Shown: in pieces, positions 22,072 to 32,700 of the stretch
Layout: the number at the start of each line of letters is the position of its first letter
How positions within the stretch are numbered: position 1 is the first letter of the stretch
NCBI GenBank assembly: GCA_946122785.1
Contig: CAMGYJ010000002.1
Location: 16,008,839 to 16,072,838 of the forward strand
Direction of reading: 5' to 3'
Source of the DNA: Linum tenue
Lineage: Eukaryota; Streptophyta; Magnoliopsida; Malpighiales; Linaceae
DNA: 64,000 nucleotides
Made by a program: the position numbers and the translations under genes
The notes under the pieces: model-generated
The model's database searches: none
Told to the model about the DNA's origin: nothing
The model's input: the letters and a program-made list of their open reading frames with translations, nothing else

Positions 22072-22679
22072 TTAGATTTAGATTTTCGTTTCTTTAACTA
22101 CCATGATTGTTCTAGTACTTTCCACACGCACTTTACCTATAATATTAAACTAAAACATAAAACGTTTATTTCATTTCGGGTGTTCTGATCATAGTGAATA
22201 TTTTGTTTAATACACTTATATATGGAGGTACATACTTTAGTCTTTAAAATTTTCATATTTGTGTTAGTATTGAGCCGCTTCATTTTGCCCATACATTTGG
22301 TAACTCTTATACTAAACACATATCAAAAACATATAACAGGTTTAATATCTGTATTTAATGAAATTATATTTTGATTTTTTTTTCTTGTGAGAAACTCTAC
22401 AAATACCCTTTTCCATCTCGGATTGTCCGATTAGACCAAAAAATCTGGTTCAGGGCCAAGCCGAGGGTTCAGGCCACATATACAGTTCGCCCTTCGGTTG
22501 GGCCATAAACGTACTATTAAACTTAGCCGTTTAGACGGGTCATGACTAGGTTGGGCCATGAAACCAGCCCAAACAGTTGGTTTGATATGAAATTTTGCCA
22601 GGAATAGATTCAATCCAGGTCACGTGACAACAGAGCACGGTAACTGATGGCCACTGAAGTGAAGTTTGAAGTATTGTTA

Positions 22680-23739
22680 CACTATGTTTGGCTAGGGGTG
22701 CAAATGGAGGGGGTGCAAATGTTGAATGCATTTACCCCCATTCGGTTAATTTGTAATAGTGCTAGTGGGAGCAAATGGGGGGTTAAATCACTATTCTCCT
22801 TAACCCCCCAATTTGAGGTGCAAGAAGAGAGAGAAAAGAAGGAGAAAGGGGTTAGTGTGTAGATTAATTTTAGAATTATTATAATATGTTTTTTATATTT
22901 AAATAATTATATTTTGAATAAAAACATGTAATTATTATTAAGATAGCAAGAAATACTATAATTATTATTGAATCATAAATCATACTTTTTATTGATTTTT
23001 TTATTATCATAGTTATTATTAATGGAAAATTTGTCCGTGAACAGCAAGTTTGTCAAATTGCTCCAATTTTTTAATGTGTTTAACGAAGTATGACTCAATT
23101 TTTTTTTTCAAAGTATAGAGAAGAAGTGTAGTGGAAAAAGTAGAACGAGAAAATGTTTGGTTGACTAAATTTGCATTGAAAACTATACAGAAGAAGTATC
23201 GTGTAAATATTGAAAAAAATGGACCGATGACATTTGAGAGGACCAAATATGACTGAATGTAGTGGTGGTCGATCATTGGTCCTAAGGTTTATCTAGTCAA
23301 ATCGAGATCACCATGCCGACAACCAACGCTCGAGTGTGAGACATGAGCTAGTTGCTAGTTATATGTCTTGGCCATAGGTTGGGCTTCGTGCTTTGAGATT
23401 GCTCGATCAATGATTATTACAATAAATTATTATTAAAGCATTATTATCTTAATAATTATTTTTATTAAATTATATTTGTTAATATTTATGATTATTATAT
23501 ATATTATTTTTTATTTTATTATTTGTGATCATCTTTTATAATTTTAATACATCCTTTTTATAATAATAATAATAATAATAATATAATTTTATTACTTTTC
23601 ACTATATTTGTACCTTACTTTTTCATCCAAACAACAATTTACCCCTCCATTTACACCCTCCATCAATTTGCACCCTCCTGCAATTTGTCCCTTAACTTGT
23701 ACCCCTCGGATTTGCACATCCTTGTTGCCAAACGTAGTG
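22680..23739. mobile_element. Non-autonomous DNA transposon with CACTA-like ends
   Basis: Begins CACTATGTTTGGC and ends GCCAAACGTAGTG, near-perfect 13-bp inverted repeats, with GGGTGCAAAT-rich subterminal blocks in opposite orientation. It is flanked by TTA (22677-22679 and 23740-23742). A CACTA terminal pentamer plus a 3-bp duplication fits the CACTA superfamily, whereas a TTA target and the GTTTGGC core also fit PIF/Harbinger. 1060 bp, no transposase, an internal (TAA)n run near 23565. Confidence 0.7.
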
Positions 23740-23742
23740 TTA

Positions 23743-24660
23743 GAGTCCAATTAATGTGTGACTCCATCTGCAGCTTATTCTCCACCAAAAGGAGTCCTGA
23801 TCTCGTCAGAGAATTGGACCGTTCATGAACTTTGAACATTGACACTTAGGAGAAGGGATATGCACTTTTCTAATATTCTGCTTTGATTATTTTAAAGTTA
23901 GGCTCCTTCCATGAGGGGCGGCGCGAGGGAACACGCACGCTGAAGTTTCCCCATTCCGCTTTTCTGAACACAAATTATCATCTTCCTTTCCGTGAGCACC
24001 TGAAGCTAATTTGAGACCAAGTCACCACTTACCCACCGCCGGCGACCGGACAGAGAATTTGTGGATTTTTCACTTATAATATTGGTCAAACCAAAGAAGG
24101 GAAAGAAGGAATAACAATAAACTAATGCCCACCATGTCTAGCTTGAAAAGAGCATCCAACAGCTGGACTGCAAGAATAATTCAAAGACAAGAAATACCCA
24201 TACAACTCACTTGTTGCAGGTGACAGATCAGATTTGCTATTTGTCCCCAGCTTGCCTACAACCCCCATTATAGTTGTCGATCTAGCTGTAAAGGATTGAT
24301 TCAAAAGCCACCACTATTAGACAATTAGAGCATATACAGCAGCAACTGACCAACAGCTACCCACCATCCTTCAGTCTCCTGTGCTAAACTCATAACAAAA
24401 CTTAAAAAGAGCTTGGAACCAAAGGACAAAGAATAGGAACTCGCGGGGGAGAGGAGAAAAGAAAATTGAAGCATGATCAAAATTAACTCATTCATTTAAC
24501 CCTGAAGAAAAACCATCATATCTAAAATTAGGAAGCAAACCAAGAATCATCAAAATCCTTATTGAAACTAACCCCTTTACAATCAGCATCTTCTTTTCCC
24601 TCTTTTTTTTTTTTCATTTACCCATTTTCCCTTATCCTTTACCACAAAATTGATATTCAC
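23743..24660. other. Intergenic / 3' flank of the seven-helix protein gene
   Basis: No recognisable gene. The right part is downstream of the minus-strand gene at 24706 and probably includes its 3' UTR. Confidence 0.4.
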
Positions 24661-24705
24661 CAGGATAACCAACCCCGAGAGTGTTCCTCCTGCCAAAGCT
24701 TCTTC

Positions 24706-25911
24706 TCAAGGCGGTCCCTGAGCTAGTGCTGGTGGAGCTCGCATTGGCCAGCCGAGAAGTGGGGGCGATCCTGGTGGGGTAGCGTCACGACTGGGAGAAA
24801 ACAGACTCAGCTCAACAAATGTGCCAGTCGAAGCCCCGTCCTTCCCATAAGCACGAAAAGATATAGATCCACGCTTTGTAGATGTATCAGAGTTACTGTC
24901 AGGGCTTATCCTACTGCTTTCTTCCGGGTAGCTTTGGTTAGCAATAAGGGAAATGGACTCATTGTGTTCCTCACTGACCCTTCTCCTAGCCTCCAAATCA
25001 CTCAGATTCCCCAGGGCCAAAGAATCTGCAACAGGGAAGTACACAAGCATGCATATACAGACCCCAGCACAACACAGAAGGGCAAGAAAAGCTGTGAAAG
25101 CAAGAGCTTCAAAAAGAAGTCGCTCTGGCTCAGATAAAACCGATAGCCCCAGTAAAATGACCCTCAATGGGAGGAAACTCGAAACCGAGAATATTAGGGT
25201 ATATACTCTCTTCTGAAGACCCTTGTTGATGACCAACTTCAAGATGCGCCTTCCTAGCCAGAACAGGTAGAGGGTAAGCACGGTGGCAAAGATCCCAAGG
25301 AGGATTGTGTTTAGTAAAGGGTAAGTACAGAGGGCAACAACAGCACTGCTCTGTGTTGTAGATGTAGCTGTGCTGGTAAAGTAAAGGGGCAATCTCATCA
25401 AGGTAGCCTCATCTTTGCGCAATTGAGGCCCAATCAGAATAACACAGAGTTGAAGTACAAACACTGGCAGGCAAAACAGAAGAACATATCCTGCTGTCTT
25501 CCCATTCCATTTGTGACCTAAAATTCCAGAATCCATCTTCTGTAAGGGAGCCCTCAGGAGAAACACGAGTGTGAGGAACAAGCATGGCTCTGCAAACCCG
25601 AGATTCGAGATGATATAACCCTTGCAAACATTTTCCTGCCATTTGTAGTCAAGGGTATTCAACACCCTCCCTTCACGTCTCAGGAAACTCAACCGTACAA
25701 TTTCACCAAAAGCCCACCAGATGACAAATATAATGAAGGTGATTCGGATTATCCAAGGACCACTGAAGTAGCTGAGCAAGTCCTGATTACGAACGCGTGA
25801 CCGGAAATAAAACGAGTAGACAATGCATACGAGACCGAAGATGATCAAGAGAGCTACTAGACAAATTGTAACCACACCGAACACATCGGCAGCAAATCTC
25901 GTCAGGGGCAT
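24706..25911 (-). CDS. Plant seven-transmembrane protein of unknown function
   Basis: Single coding exon of 401 residues starting MPLTRFAADVFGV. The frame is open further upstream, but only with TTG and no ATG, so I chose the first ATG at 25911. Seven hydrophobic segments are visible (roughly residues 12-34, 52-74, 106-125, 139-160, 197-222, 236-258 and 268-294), separated by short loops with conserved-looking motifs such as FSGPWIIRITF and GFAEPCLFLTLVFLLRAPL. A Ser/Pro-rich hydrophilic tail of about 100 residues follows. The topology suggests a multi-pass protein of the endomembrane system or plasma membrane. I do not recognise a characterised family; it may be a plant-specific conserved protein. 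No lesion was seen. Confidence 0.8.
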   Translation of the reverse strand: MPLTRFAADVFGVVTICLVALLIIFGLVCIVYSFYFRSRVRNQDLLSYFSGPWIIRITFIIFVIWWAFGEIVRLSFLRREGRVLNTLDYKWQENVCKGYIISNLGFAEPCLFLTLVFLLRAPLQKMDSGILGHKWNGKTAGYVLLFCLPVFVLQLCVILIGPQLRKDEATLMRLPLYFTSTATSTTQSSAVVALCTYPLLNTILLGIFATVLTLYLFWLGRRILKLVINKGLQKRVYTLIFSVSSFLPLRVILLGLSVLSEPERLLFEALAFTAFLALLCCAGVCICMLVYFPVADSLALGNLSDLEARRRVSEEHNESISLIANQSYPEESSRISPDSNSDTSTKRGSISFRAYGKDGASTGTFVELSLFSPSRDATPPGSPPLLGWPMRAPPALAQGPP

Positions 25912-27430
25912 CACCCGAAACACAGATCCCACGCATGCTCTCAGCCAGCATGGATACAAGGAGTCCTCAAGAGTAATTCGTAGATGCTGCTTTCTTCCCA
26001 GGATTATCTTCTTTTCAGTAATAATAGTGCATGCCTGTCACAATACATTCTTCACTTGAAACTGGTCAAACCCCTCATTCGCAATCACCATGTGCCACTA
26101 TCCCTTTCCTGGGTCAAAAAGCTCCAATTGTGATGTCACACACCTTGTGTAATCCAAGGTGCAATCAGTAAATTCTAGGTGCTTAATTTCTAGGAATGGC
26201 ACAATCTGAGAATGTCTATTAACCAGTGAAACACCTGCAAGAAGAAGAAGCAGGTAGTCAGCAAAACAGCAAGATTTGAAAAGCATGAAGCAATTTGAGG
26301 CAAAGCATGAAAGGAACTATGATAGATAATATCAGCAGAATATAAACCAGATCATTAAAGCAAAGTACAGCAAACCAACAACGACCCTGAGAAGTTATAC
26401 CACTCCGTTATTACATCTACAACAATCCAAAGTTCATCTATATCCATGGTTTATAACAACATTTCATTGCTGCTGCATCAAGACAAATATCTGCAACTAG
26501 GGAGCAAGAGCAATCAGTAATGTATGTTGCAAAAGACTATTCAGCAACCCTTGGACAAAGCAGGAGTCACTGATTCATTTAACCCACTATCCTACAACAA
26601 TGCTCTATGCTGAACACATCTTCAGCACAGAAGCTCACAACATTTCGATTCCCCTAGGCTCTAACCACTCACCAATTTCACCAGTATCTAATAGATCTTC
26701 ACAACACAATTCATGAACTCCCGACAATAGAAGTGGGCAATTAGTAGACAATGAGCAACAAAAGAACCCGGGCAGGCAGGCAACACAACATCAAGCACTC
26801 AATCAAACATAATTAAATCTAACTCTCTCCAAACAAAACCCTCTACGAATTTGGTACCAGAGGAAAACCCCCACTTCAAAAAACCAGAACCCAGACTTTT
26901 GGGCAAGGAAATTAGGGTCCAATTGGAAAGAAGAGTACAAACAGGAAGCACCGGAAAACCAAAAACTGACATTGACGCATTCTCAGCCCAAAGCACATAC
27001 GACGGCCAGCAAGAAAAATTCCCAGCAAAGCAGCCGAGAAGAGAGAAAGAAGAAAAAAATTACCCAACCAGGAAAAAGAAGCAAACCCCCAAAACCATAC
27101 ATGCAAAGCCCTTGCCTTCGGGGGGAAACGAAAAATTAGCAGCGGAGACGAGGACGAAAGCGGGAAAATTCATAATGAATAGAGAGCTTACGGAGCAAGG
27201 AATCTTGATCCACTCACCGTCGACGGAAAATCGGCGAATCCCCGGATGGGATGGACGAAACCCTAGCCGGAAAACGCAAAAGGGGGAAGGGAGAGAGAGA
27301 GGAGGAGCAGACAGAGAGCGAGGGGCAACAGACGGGGAGAGAAAGACAGAGACGAGAGGAGAGGGGGGAGAAGAAAGAAAGAGAGAGAATTGCGAAGGAA
27401 AAATAGAAAGAGAGAGAGAAGGAACGCAGT
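25912..27430 (-). promoter_or_regulatory. Intron-containing 5' leader and promoter of the seven-helix gene
   Basis: Upstream of the coding exon an acceptor (GAAAGAAAGCAG near 25990) and a candidate non-coding exon at about 26153-26236 (acceptor CTTCTTGCAG, donor ACAAG before GTGTGTG) are visible. Translating across that join gives an early stop, so it would be leader. Further upstream, 27270-27430 is a GA-rich tract, CT-rich on the coding strand, typical of plant 5' leaders. The plus-strand frame through 26851-27651 is low-complexity and is not accepted as a gene. Exact limits are uncertain. Confidence 0.4.
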
Positions 27431-27747
27431 TAGGGGAATCGCTGAGTGGGACTTTGTTGGTGACAGCCTGTCTCCAGCTGTGTTTAGCTCCGATCCAGTT
27501 GGTTCGGATTGTCACAAACCGCTGCTTCGGATTACACTCCGTTCCTACGTGGATCTGCCTTGGCGGCGTTTACGGCGAGTGTCGTTTTTCTCTTTTTTTT
27601 TTTCTATTTATTTCCGCGGTTGTTCAATGCTTTTTCTGTAATTTGCTGTGATTGGTTGCCGGGTTAACGTTGCCGGATTAGTTCCTGCCGGCTGCCGTCG
27701 CTTATTGCTTCTCTAGAAAGAAAATGATTGACTAAGGCACTGTCAAG

Positions 27748-28197
27748 CAGGGATGGCAATTTCGACCTGACCCGTTTTACTCGATCTGTTTGACCTGTTT
27801 TGGGGCGGGGCGGGCATGGGTAGTCTCATCGACCCGACCTGCCTTGACCCGCCCCATTCTCGACCCGTTCTGGTTTAAATTACTTGTAATCTTAGTCAAA
27901 TTACTTAGAATTTTCCTTTTATTACATCATATTTTATCTATAATAAAGTTGTAAATTAGTAAAAACTTCAATTTCTCCAATAATTTAACTACAATTGTCA
28001 TAATATTGTTTGTTTTCTTAGTCTTATAATTAAAATAACAAATATTTCTAATGTTTTTCATATAAATTGCATACCCATTGGGTCGACCCGCCCCGACCCG
28101 GGACCCGTGATCAATTACCCGACCTGGACCCGACCTGTCACCGGGCGGGTCTGGGTACCAAGAAACCCGCCCCGGACCTGCCCCATTGCCATTCCTA
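27748..28197. mobile_element. hAT-type MITE (GACCCG-rich), left of a pair
   Basis: Begins CAGGGATGGCAAT and ends ATTGCCATTCCTA, inverted repeats typical of plant hAT elements. Flanks CTGTCAAG (27740-27747) and GTGTCAAG (28198-28205) are an 8-bp duplication with one mismatch. The ends are rich in GACCCG/CGGGTC. 450 bp, no coding capacity. Confidence 0.8.
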
Positions 28198-28232
28198 GTG
28201 TCAAGGCTGATGTCATAGATGATAAAAGTAAG

Positions 28233-28779
28233 GATGGCAAAATTATCCGTAACCGTGAATATCCGTCCGAATCCGCCTTAATCGGGTAGGATAAAATTCG
28301 AACTCAAAGGACTTTTAGTGGTACGAATGAAATTCGAACCCGAATATTACGGGTAATTGGTGGGCATGGTTTTCTCACAATCCAACCCGACCCCGCCCGA
28401 TTATACACATGGATATGTATTTTGTCTATAAATAGTCACTATTTTTCTACAAAGATATTTTATTTTACATATAAATATAATATTTTTATGAAATTGTGTT
28501 ATTTTAATTAATTTTCTTCATTCTAGCGAATCATTATTTACTTTTCCCCTTATGTAATGTGGGAAGACGTGTGAATGTTAATGTATTGGTTGAAGTTATA
28601 AAGAGAAATTATTACTCATGGATAACCGTGGATACCCGAACCCCGAACGGGTATGGGCATGGTTTTGATTTTCCACCCGTTTTTTTATGTTGGTATGGGT
28701 AAAACCCGAACTACTTTGATCTTTGGGTAGGGTAACGGATATGCACTATCCACCCCAGACCCGACCCATTGTCATCCCT
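28233..28779. mobile_element. hAT-type MITE (GACCCG-rich), right of a pair
   Basis: 547 bp with left end GATGGCAAAAT and right end CATTGTCATCCCT, which pair as inverted repeats if two or three bases were lost from the left tip. A perfect 8-bp duplication, AAAGTAAG, flanks it at 28225-28232 and 28780-28787. It has the same CCCGAACC/GGGTTCGG subterminal character as its left neighbour, 27 bp away. Confidence 0.75.
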
Positions 28780-29094
28780 AAAGTAAGTGTGATCCAATAA
28801 TCAATATAGTCGATTTTAATTTCATTTATTAAATTATTCTGACTTCTGAGTTATTACATATGCTATAAAAGAATGGATTGAACATGTGGAAAAGAAGATT
28901 GAATACAAACACGATTTAAGGTCACGTCTCGAGTTCTCAATTAGAAGCTATCATGAGGATTCTTAGAGGGGAGGCGGAATTGGAAAACTTTTGGACTTGG
29001 GAACTTGCTAATGAAGGCAACTTTTAGTTAAGACCGGCTACCACACGGTGCATATGGCCGATTCCCAGCCCATGGGAACCACTGATATATATAT

Positions 29095-29110
29095 ATATAA
29101 GGGGTCGTTT
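29095..29110. repeat. LINE target site duplication, left copy
   Basis: ATATAAGGGGTCGTTT, identical to 35079-35094. The last ten bases are also the first ten bases of the interrupted MITE. Confidence 0.88.
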
Positions 29111-29117
29111 TTTTTTT

Positions 29118-29160
29118 GGTAAGCAAACGGGACGCTTAAAGGGCGTCCCAACCTTTAAAC
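29118..29160 (-). other. 3' UTR stem-loop of the LINE
   Basis: Just before the A tail the minus strand reads GGGACGC, a 7-nt loop, then GCGTCCC: a perfect 7-bp stem. Conserved 3' stem-loops recognised by the reverse transcriptase are described for some plant L1 lineages; that this one has that role is inference. Confidence 0.6.
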
Positions 29161-29711
29161 AGGAACAAAACGGAGAGTTTGAATCCCCAAACAATCATGA
29201 TACAGCCAGTACGCAAGGGAGCTATCAGGCGCTGTAATACGATGAAGCCCCACCGATAAACTGTGTCCCAAGTTAGCTAAGTGGTATGCTACCACATTCG
29301 CCTCTCTGAAAACGTGGTGGATCTGAACCTGCCAATCTCGACTAAGCCACCGTCGGATCTCCGCCACTACTGTGAAGTGTGAATGTGACGGGGTCGCTGT
29401 CTCTATGAGTGATAAAGCCGTCTTGGAGTCCGTCTGTAGAATGACCTTCCTAATTCCTGCCTCCCAGGTAAGCTGTAACCCGTGCACAATCCCTGCTAGC
29501 TCGGCGCTCGTGATAGAACCCCCCCCCCCCCAAGGTTCATGGAGAAACCAGTGATAAAGCGGCCATCGTCCCTCCTTACGACGCCGCCAGCCGCCGTGCT
29601 TGTTGGTGTATGGATCACTGACCCGTCGGTATTTAAGCTCGCCCACCCTTGAGGCGGTGGTTGCCATTGCACCATCGTAGGCGATCGGAGCCCCCCAACC
29701 CCGATCACCTC
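29155..29711 (-). pseudogene. Broken RNase H domain of LINE ORF2
   Basis: ORF2 ends with a TGA at 29709-29711, but the same frame continues with WQPPPQGWASLNTDGSV, the normal start of a plant LINE RNase H. It is then lost at a run of about 15 C at 29518-29532. The rest is read in another frame (SAELAGIVHGLQLTWEAG, QTDSKTALSL, FREANVVAYHLANLGH) to a stop at 29155. The residue that is normally the last catalytic Asp (AD.LAN) appears as Tyr (AYHLAN). So one stop, one homopolymer frameshift and one active-site change affect this domain. The C run could also be a sequencing length error. Confidence 0.8.
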
Positions 29712-32700
29712 TCATTCTTTCTCCGCGGCAGTGATGATTTGTTGCCGAATCCACAACGAGCTAGCCTGAATGTGAGCCCAGGTGTCCAGCTTACCCTGAA
29801 AACAAAAATTATTCCGGTTTTTCCACAGTAACCAGCACATACATGCGAACAGCGTGCTGTCGATAGATTGACCCCGGCCTGACATGTAGTGGACCATCCA
29901 ACGATCGAGGCTGGGTTCAAAGAAGTCTTGGTCTGGTTCGGCGTGCAGCAATCCCGACCAGACCTCCCTTGCGTATGGGCAGTCACGGAGGACATGAAGC
30001 GTGGTCTCCGGGCCTCCTCCGCATGTCTTGCAGTCGTCATTTCCCGTAAGATGTCTCCTCTTCCGTTCCGCATTAGTAAGTAGCCGCTGGTGATTAGCCA
30101 GCCACATGAACGTCCTCATTCTCTGCATCGCCGGGATCCGCCAGGTAGTACGCCATTTGGGATGTCGGTGTAGGTGGCCTTGTTCCTCTTCCCCCGTCAG
30201 CTCATATGCAGATTTGAAAGAGAACCTTCCATCTGGGGTGAATCTCCAGCAGCGCACGTCCTCCTCTTCCTCCATCGGGACCGGGTGAAGATACACCTGC
30301 GAAGCCACAACAGCTGGTAAGACATGATTAATGTATTCACGATTCCACTGACCATTAAGGATAAAATCCGCCACAGGGATGTCTCTCGCCGACTCCGGGA
30401 TTTCTTGGGAGTAGGAAATCAGCGGCTCTCCGTCACTAAGCCAACGGTCCATCCAGAATCTAGCTGTCCGGCCGTTGCGGACATTCCACACTGATGCCTC
30501 CTCCATCTTGTGCCACACGCGCAGGACCCCCCGCCATAAATTGGAAATCCTCCCTGTCCTGCGAGGTATCCAACCATTTTCAGTCCACCGCAAGTACTTG
30601 TGAGCTATAACTCTTGCCCACAGTTCGTTCGGTTTGGTGATAATTCTCCAGGCTATCTTCATCATATAAGCCTCATTAGTTCTGGTGGCCGATCGCATGC
30701 CCAGCCCACCCTCATCCTTCGGCCTGCATAGCGTGTCCCAATCCACCAGGTGGGTCTTTCTACCTCCCTCCGTACTCCCCCAGATAAAAGCTCTGACCTT
30801 TTTGTCAATATACTCACAGACACTTGCTGGCAAAAAGGAAGTCTGCATGGTGTACGAAGGGAGCGAGGATAGAACCGACTGCGCGAGAGTAATGCGCGCT
30901 GCCAAACTCATCGTCTCCGCCTTCCATCCTGCTAGTCGCCTGTCAATCCTGTCAATCAGCTCAATATACGTTGCCTTGGACACCCGATCGTGGATGACCG
31001 GTACTCCCAAATACCGGCCAAGATTCAGGGTTTGTGGAATCTCTAGATCGGCGCTCAGGGCAGCTCGCCTGTCCGATGTCACATTGCTGGAGAAGAACAC
31101 TCGAGATTTCGGCTTGCTCACTTGTTGCCCCGACGCTGCCCCGAAACGCTCGAAACACTGTAGAATAGCTTGAACTTGTTGCGTCGAGGCTTCCCCAAAC
31201 AAGATTAAATCATCTGCAAAAAACAAATGTGATAGGGCCGGCCCGTCACTGGTCAACCTGATAGGTTGCCAATTCCCGTCCCTAACAGAATCATTAATGA
31301 GATGACTTAACCGTTCCATGCATAAAGTAAAAAGATAGGGAGAGAGGGGGCATCCCTGTCTAAGACCTCGCGAGGGTGAGAACGGATCAGTAAGACCCCC
31401 GTTCCATTGAATTTGCATGGTAGCTGATGTGATGCAGGCCATAGTCACCTCGATTAGCTTCGCGGGAGCCCCTGCCGCCTCCAACGTATCTCGCACAAAC
31501 TCCCAGCGGATCCGGTCATACGCCTTTGCCAAGTCTACTTTTAGCACCATCCAACCCTTTCTTCCTTTCTTCGCCCGCATGGAGTGCACCACTTCCTGTA
31601 GTATGCAGATGTTATCCGTTATGTGCCTGCCCGGAACGAAACTTGTTTGGGTCTCGTGGACTAGCTGGGGCATCAAAGGTTTCAGCTTCTCCGCAATACT
31701 CTTCGTTAGGACCTTGTATGCCACATTGCATAGACTGATGGGCCGGAACTGCTCGATCGCAGTCGGAGTTGTCACCTTAGGAATTAGAACCAGGACGGTC
31801 GCATTGATATCTCGAATGCAACTCGGCTGATCCCAGCACCTCTTAAGCAGGTCAGTCACCGAGGAACCTATCGTCGTCCAACACCGCTGGAAGAAGAGGG
31901 GGTTTAGGCCGTCCTTACCTGGAGCTTTCAACGCTCCCATCGATCGGATTGCCTGCAGGAAGTCTTCCGACGTCGGTTGCCTGCCAATATCCTGCCATTC
32001 TCTAGTCTCCAAGACAGGAAAATCTCGGGGAAGGGGAATAGCAGTCGCGTTCTCATCAGTGTACAACCATGCGAAAAAGGACATCGCAAGTTGCTGGAGC
32101 TCCGACTCCTCATCCACCCATTCCCCCGCCGAGTTTTTCAAGGTCACTATGCGGTTTCTTTTTCTCCGCGCCAAGGTCCTGGAATGGAAATAGGACGTGT
32201 TCCTGTCACCCGACGATATCCACTCAAGGCGGGACTTCTGACACCAAAGTAGCTCCTCTTGAAACAAAACCAGCTCGAGCTCTTCTCTTGCACTCTCCAA
32301 CTGAGCTGACATAGACGAGGAGCCGTCTCTGAACTCCAGCCTCTCTATCCGCTTCAATAGTGCCTCTTTCCTTCGCAAAATATGGCCGAAAACGTGAGCA
32401 TTCCACTGTATAGCGTCACTAGCAAAGGCTTTGGCGGACTGTAGGAAGGAGTCCCCCTTAGCCCATGCTGCCTCTAACATATTTCTGAAGTCATCATGCG
32501 TTAACCAAGCCGCTAGGAACCGAAAAGGTCGGGGCCCTCCTGGTTGAGTAGGGGAATTCGTAGTCACCAGGATCGGTCGGTGATCAGATTTGATCCTAGG
32601 CAAGTGGCGCACAGAAGTTTCCGGGCAGGCCGTCATCCAGCCGTTATTCGATAATGCTCGATCAAGCCTCTCGCGAACTCCATTTCTGAACCAAGTGTAC

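Noticed and set aside
25912..25959. Upstream extension of the seven-helix protein starting at 25959
   Set aside because: The codon there is TTG, and the first ATG in frame is at 25911.
26851..27651. 266-codon plus-strand frame
   Set aside because: Lys/Glu/Arg/Gly low-complexity from the GA-rich leader of the minus-strand gene; no domain.
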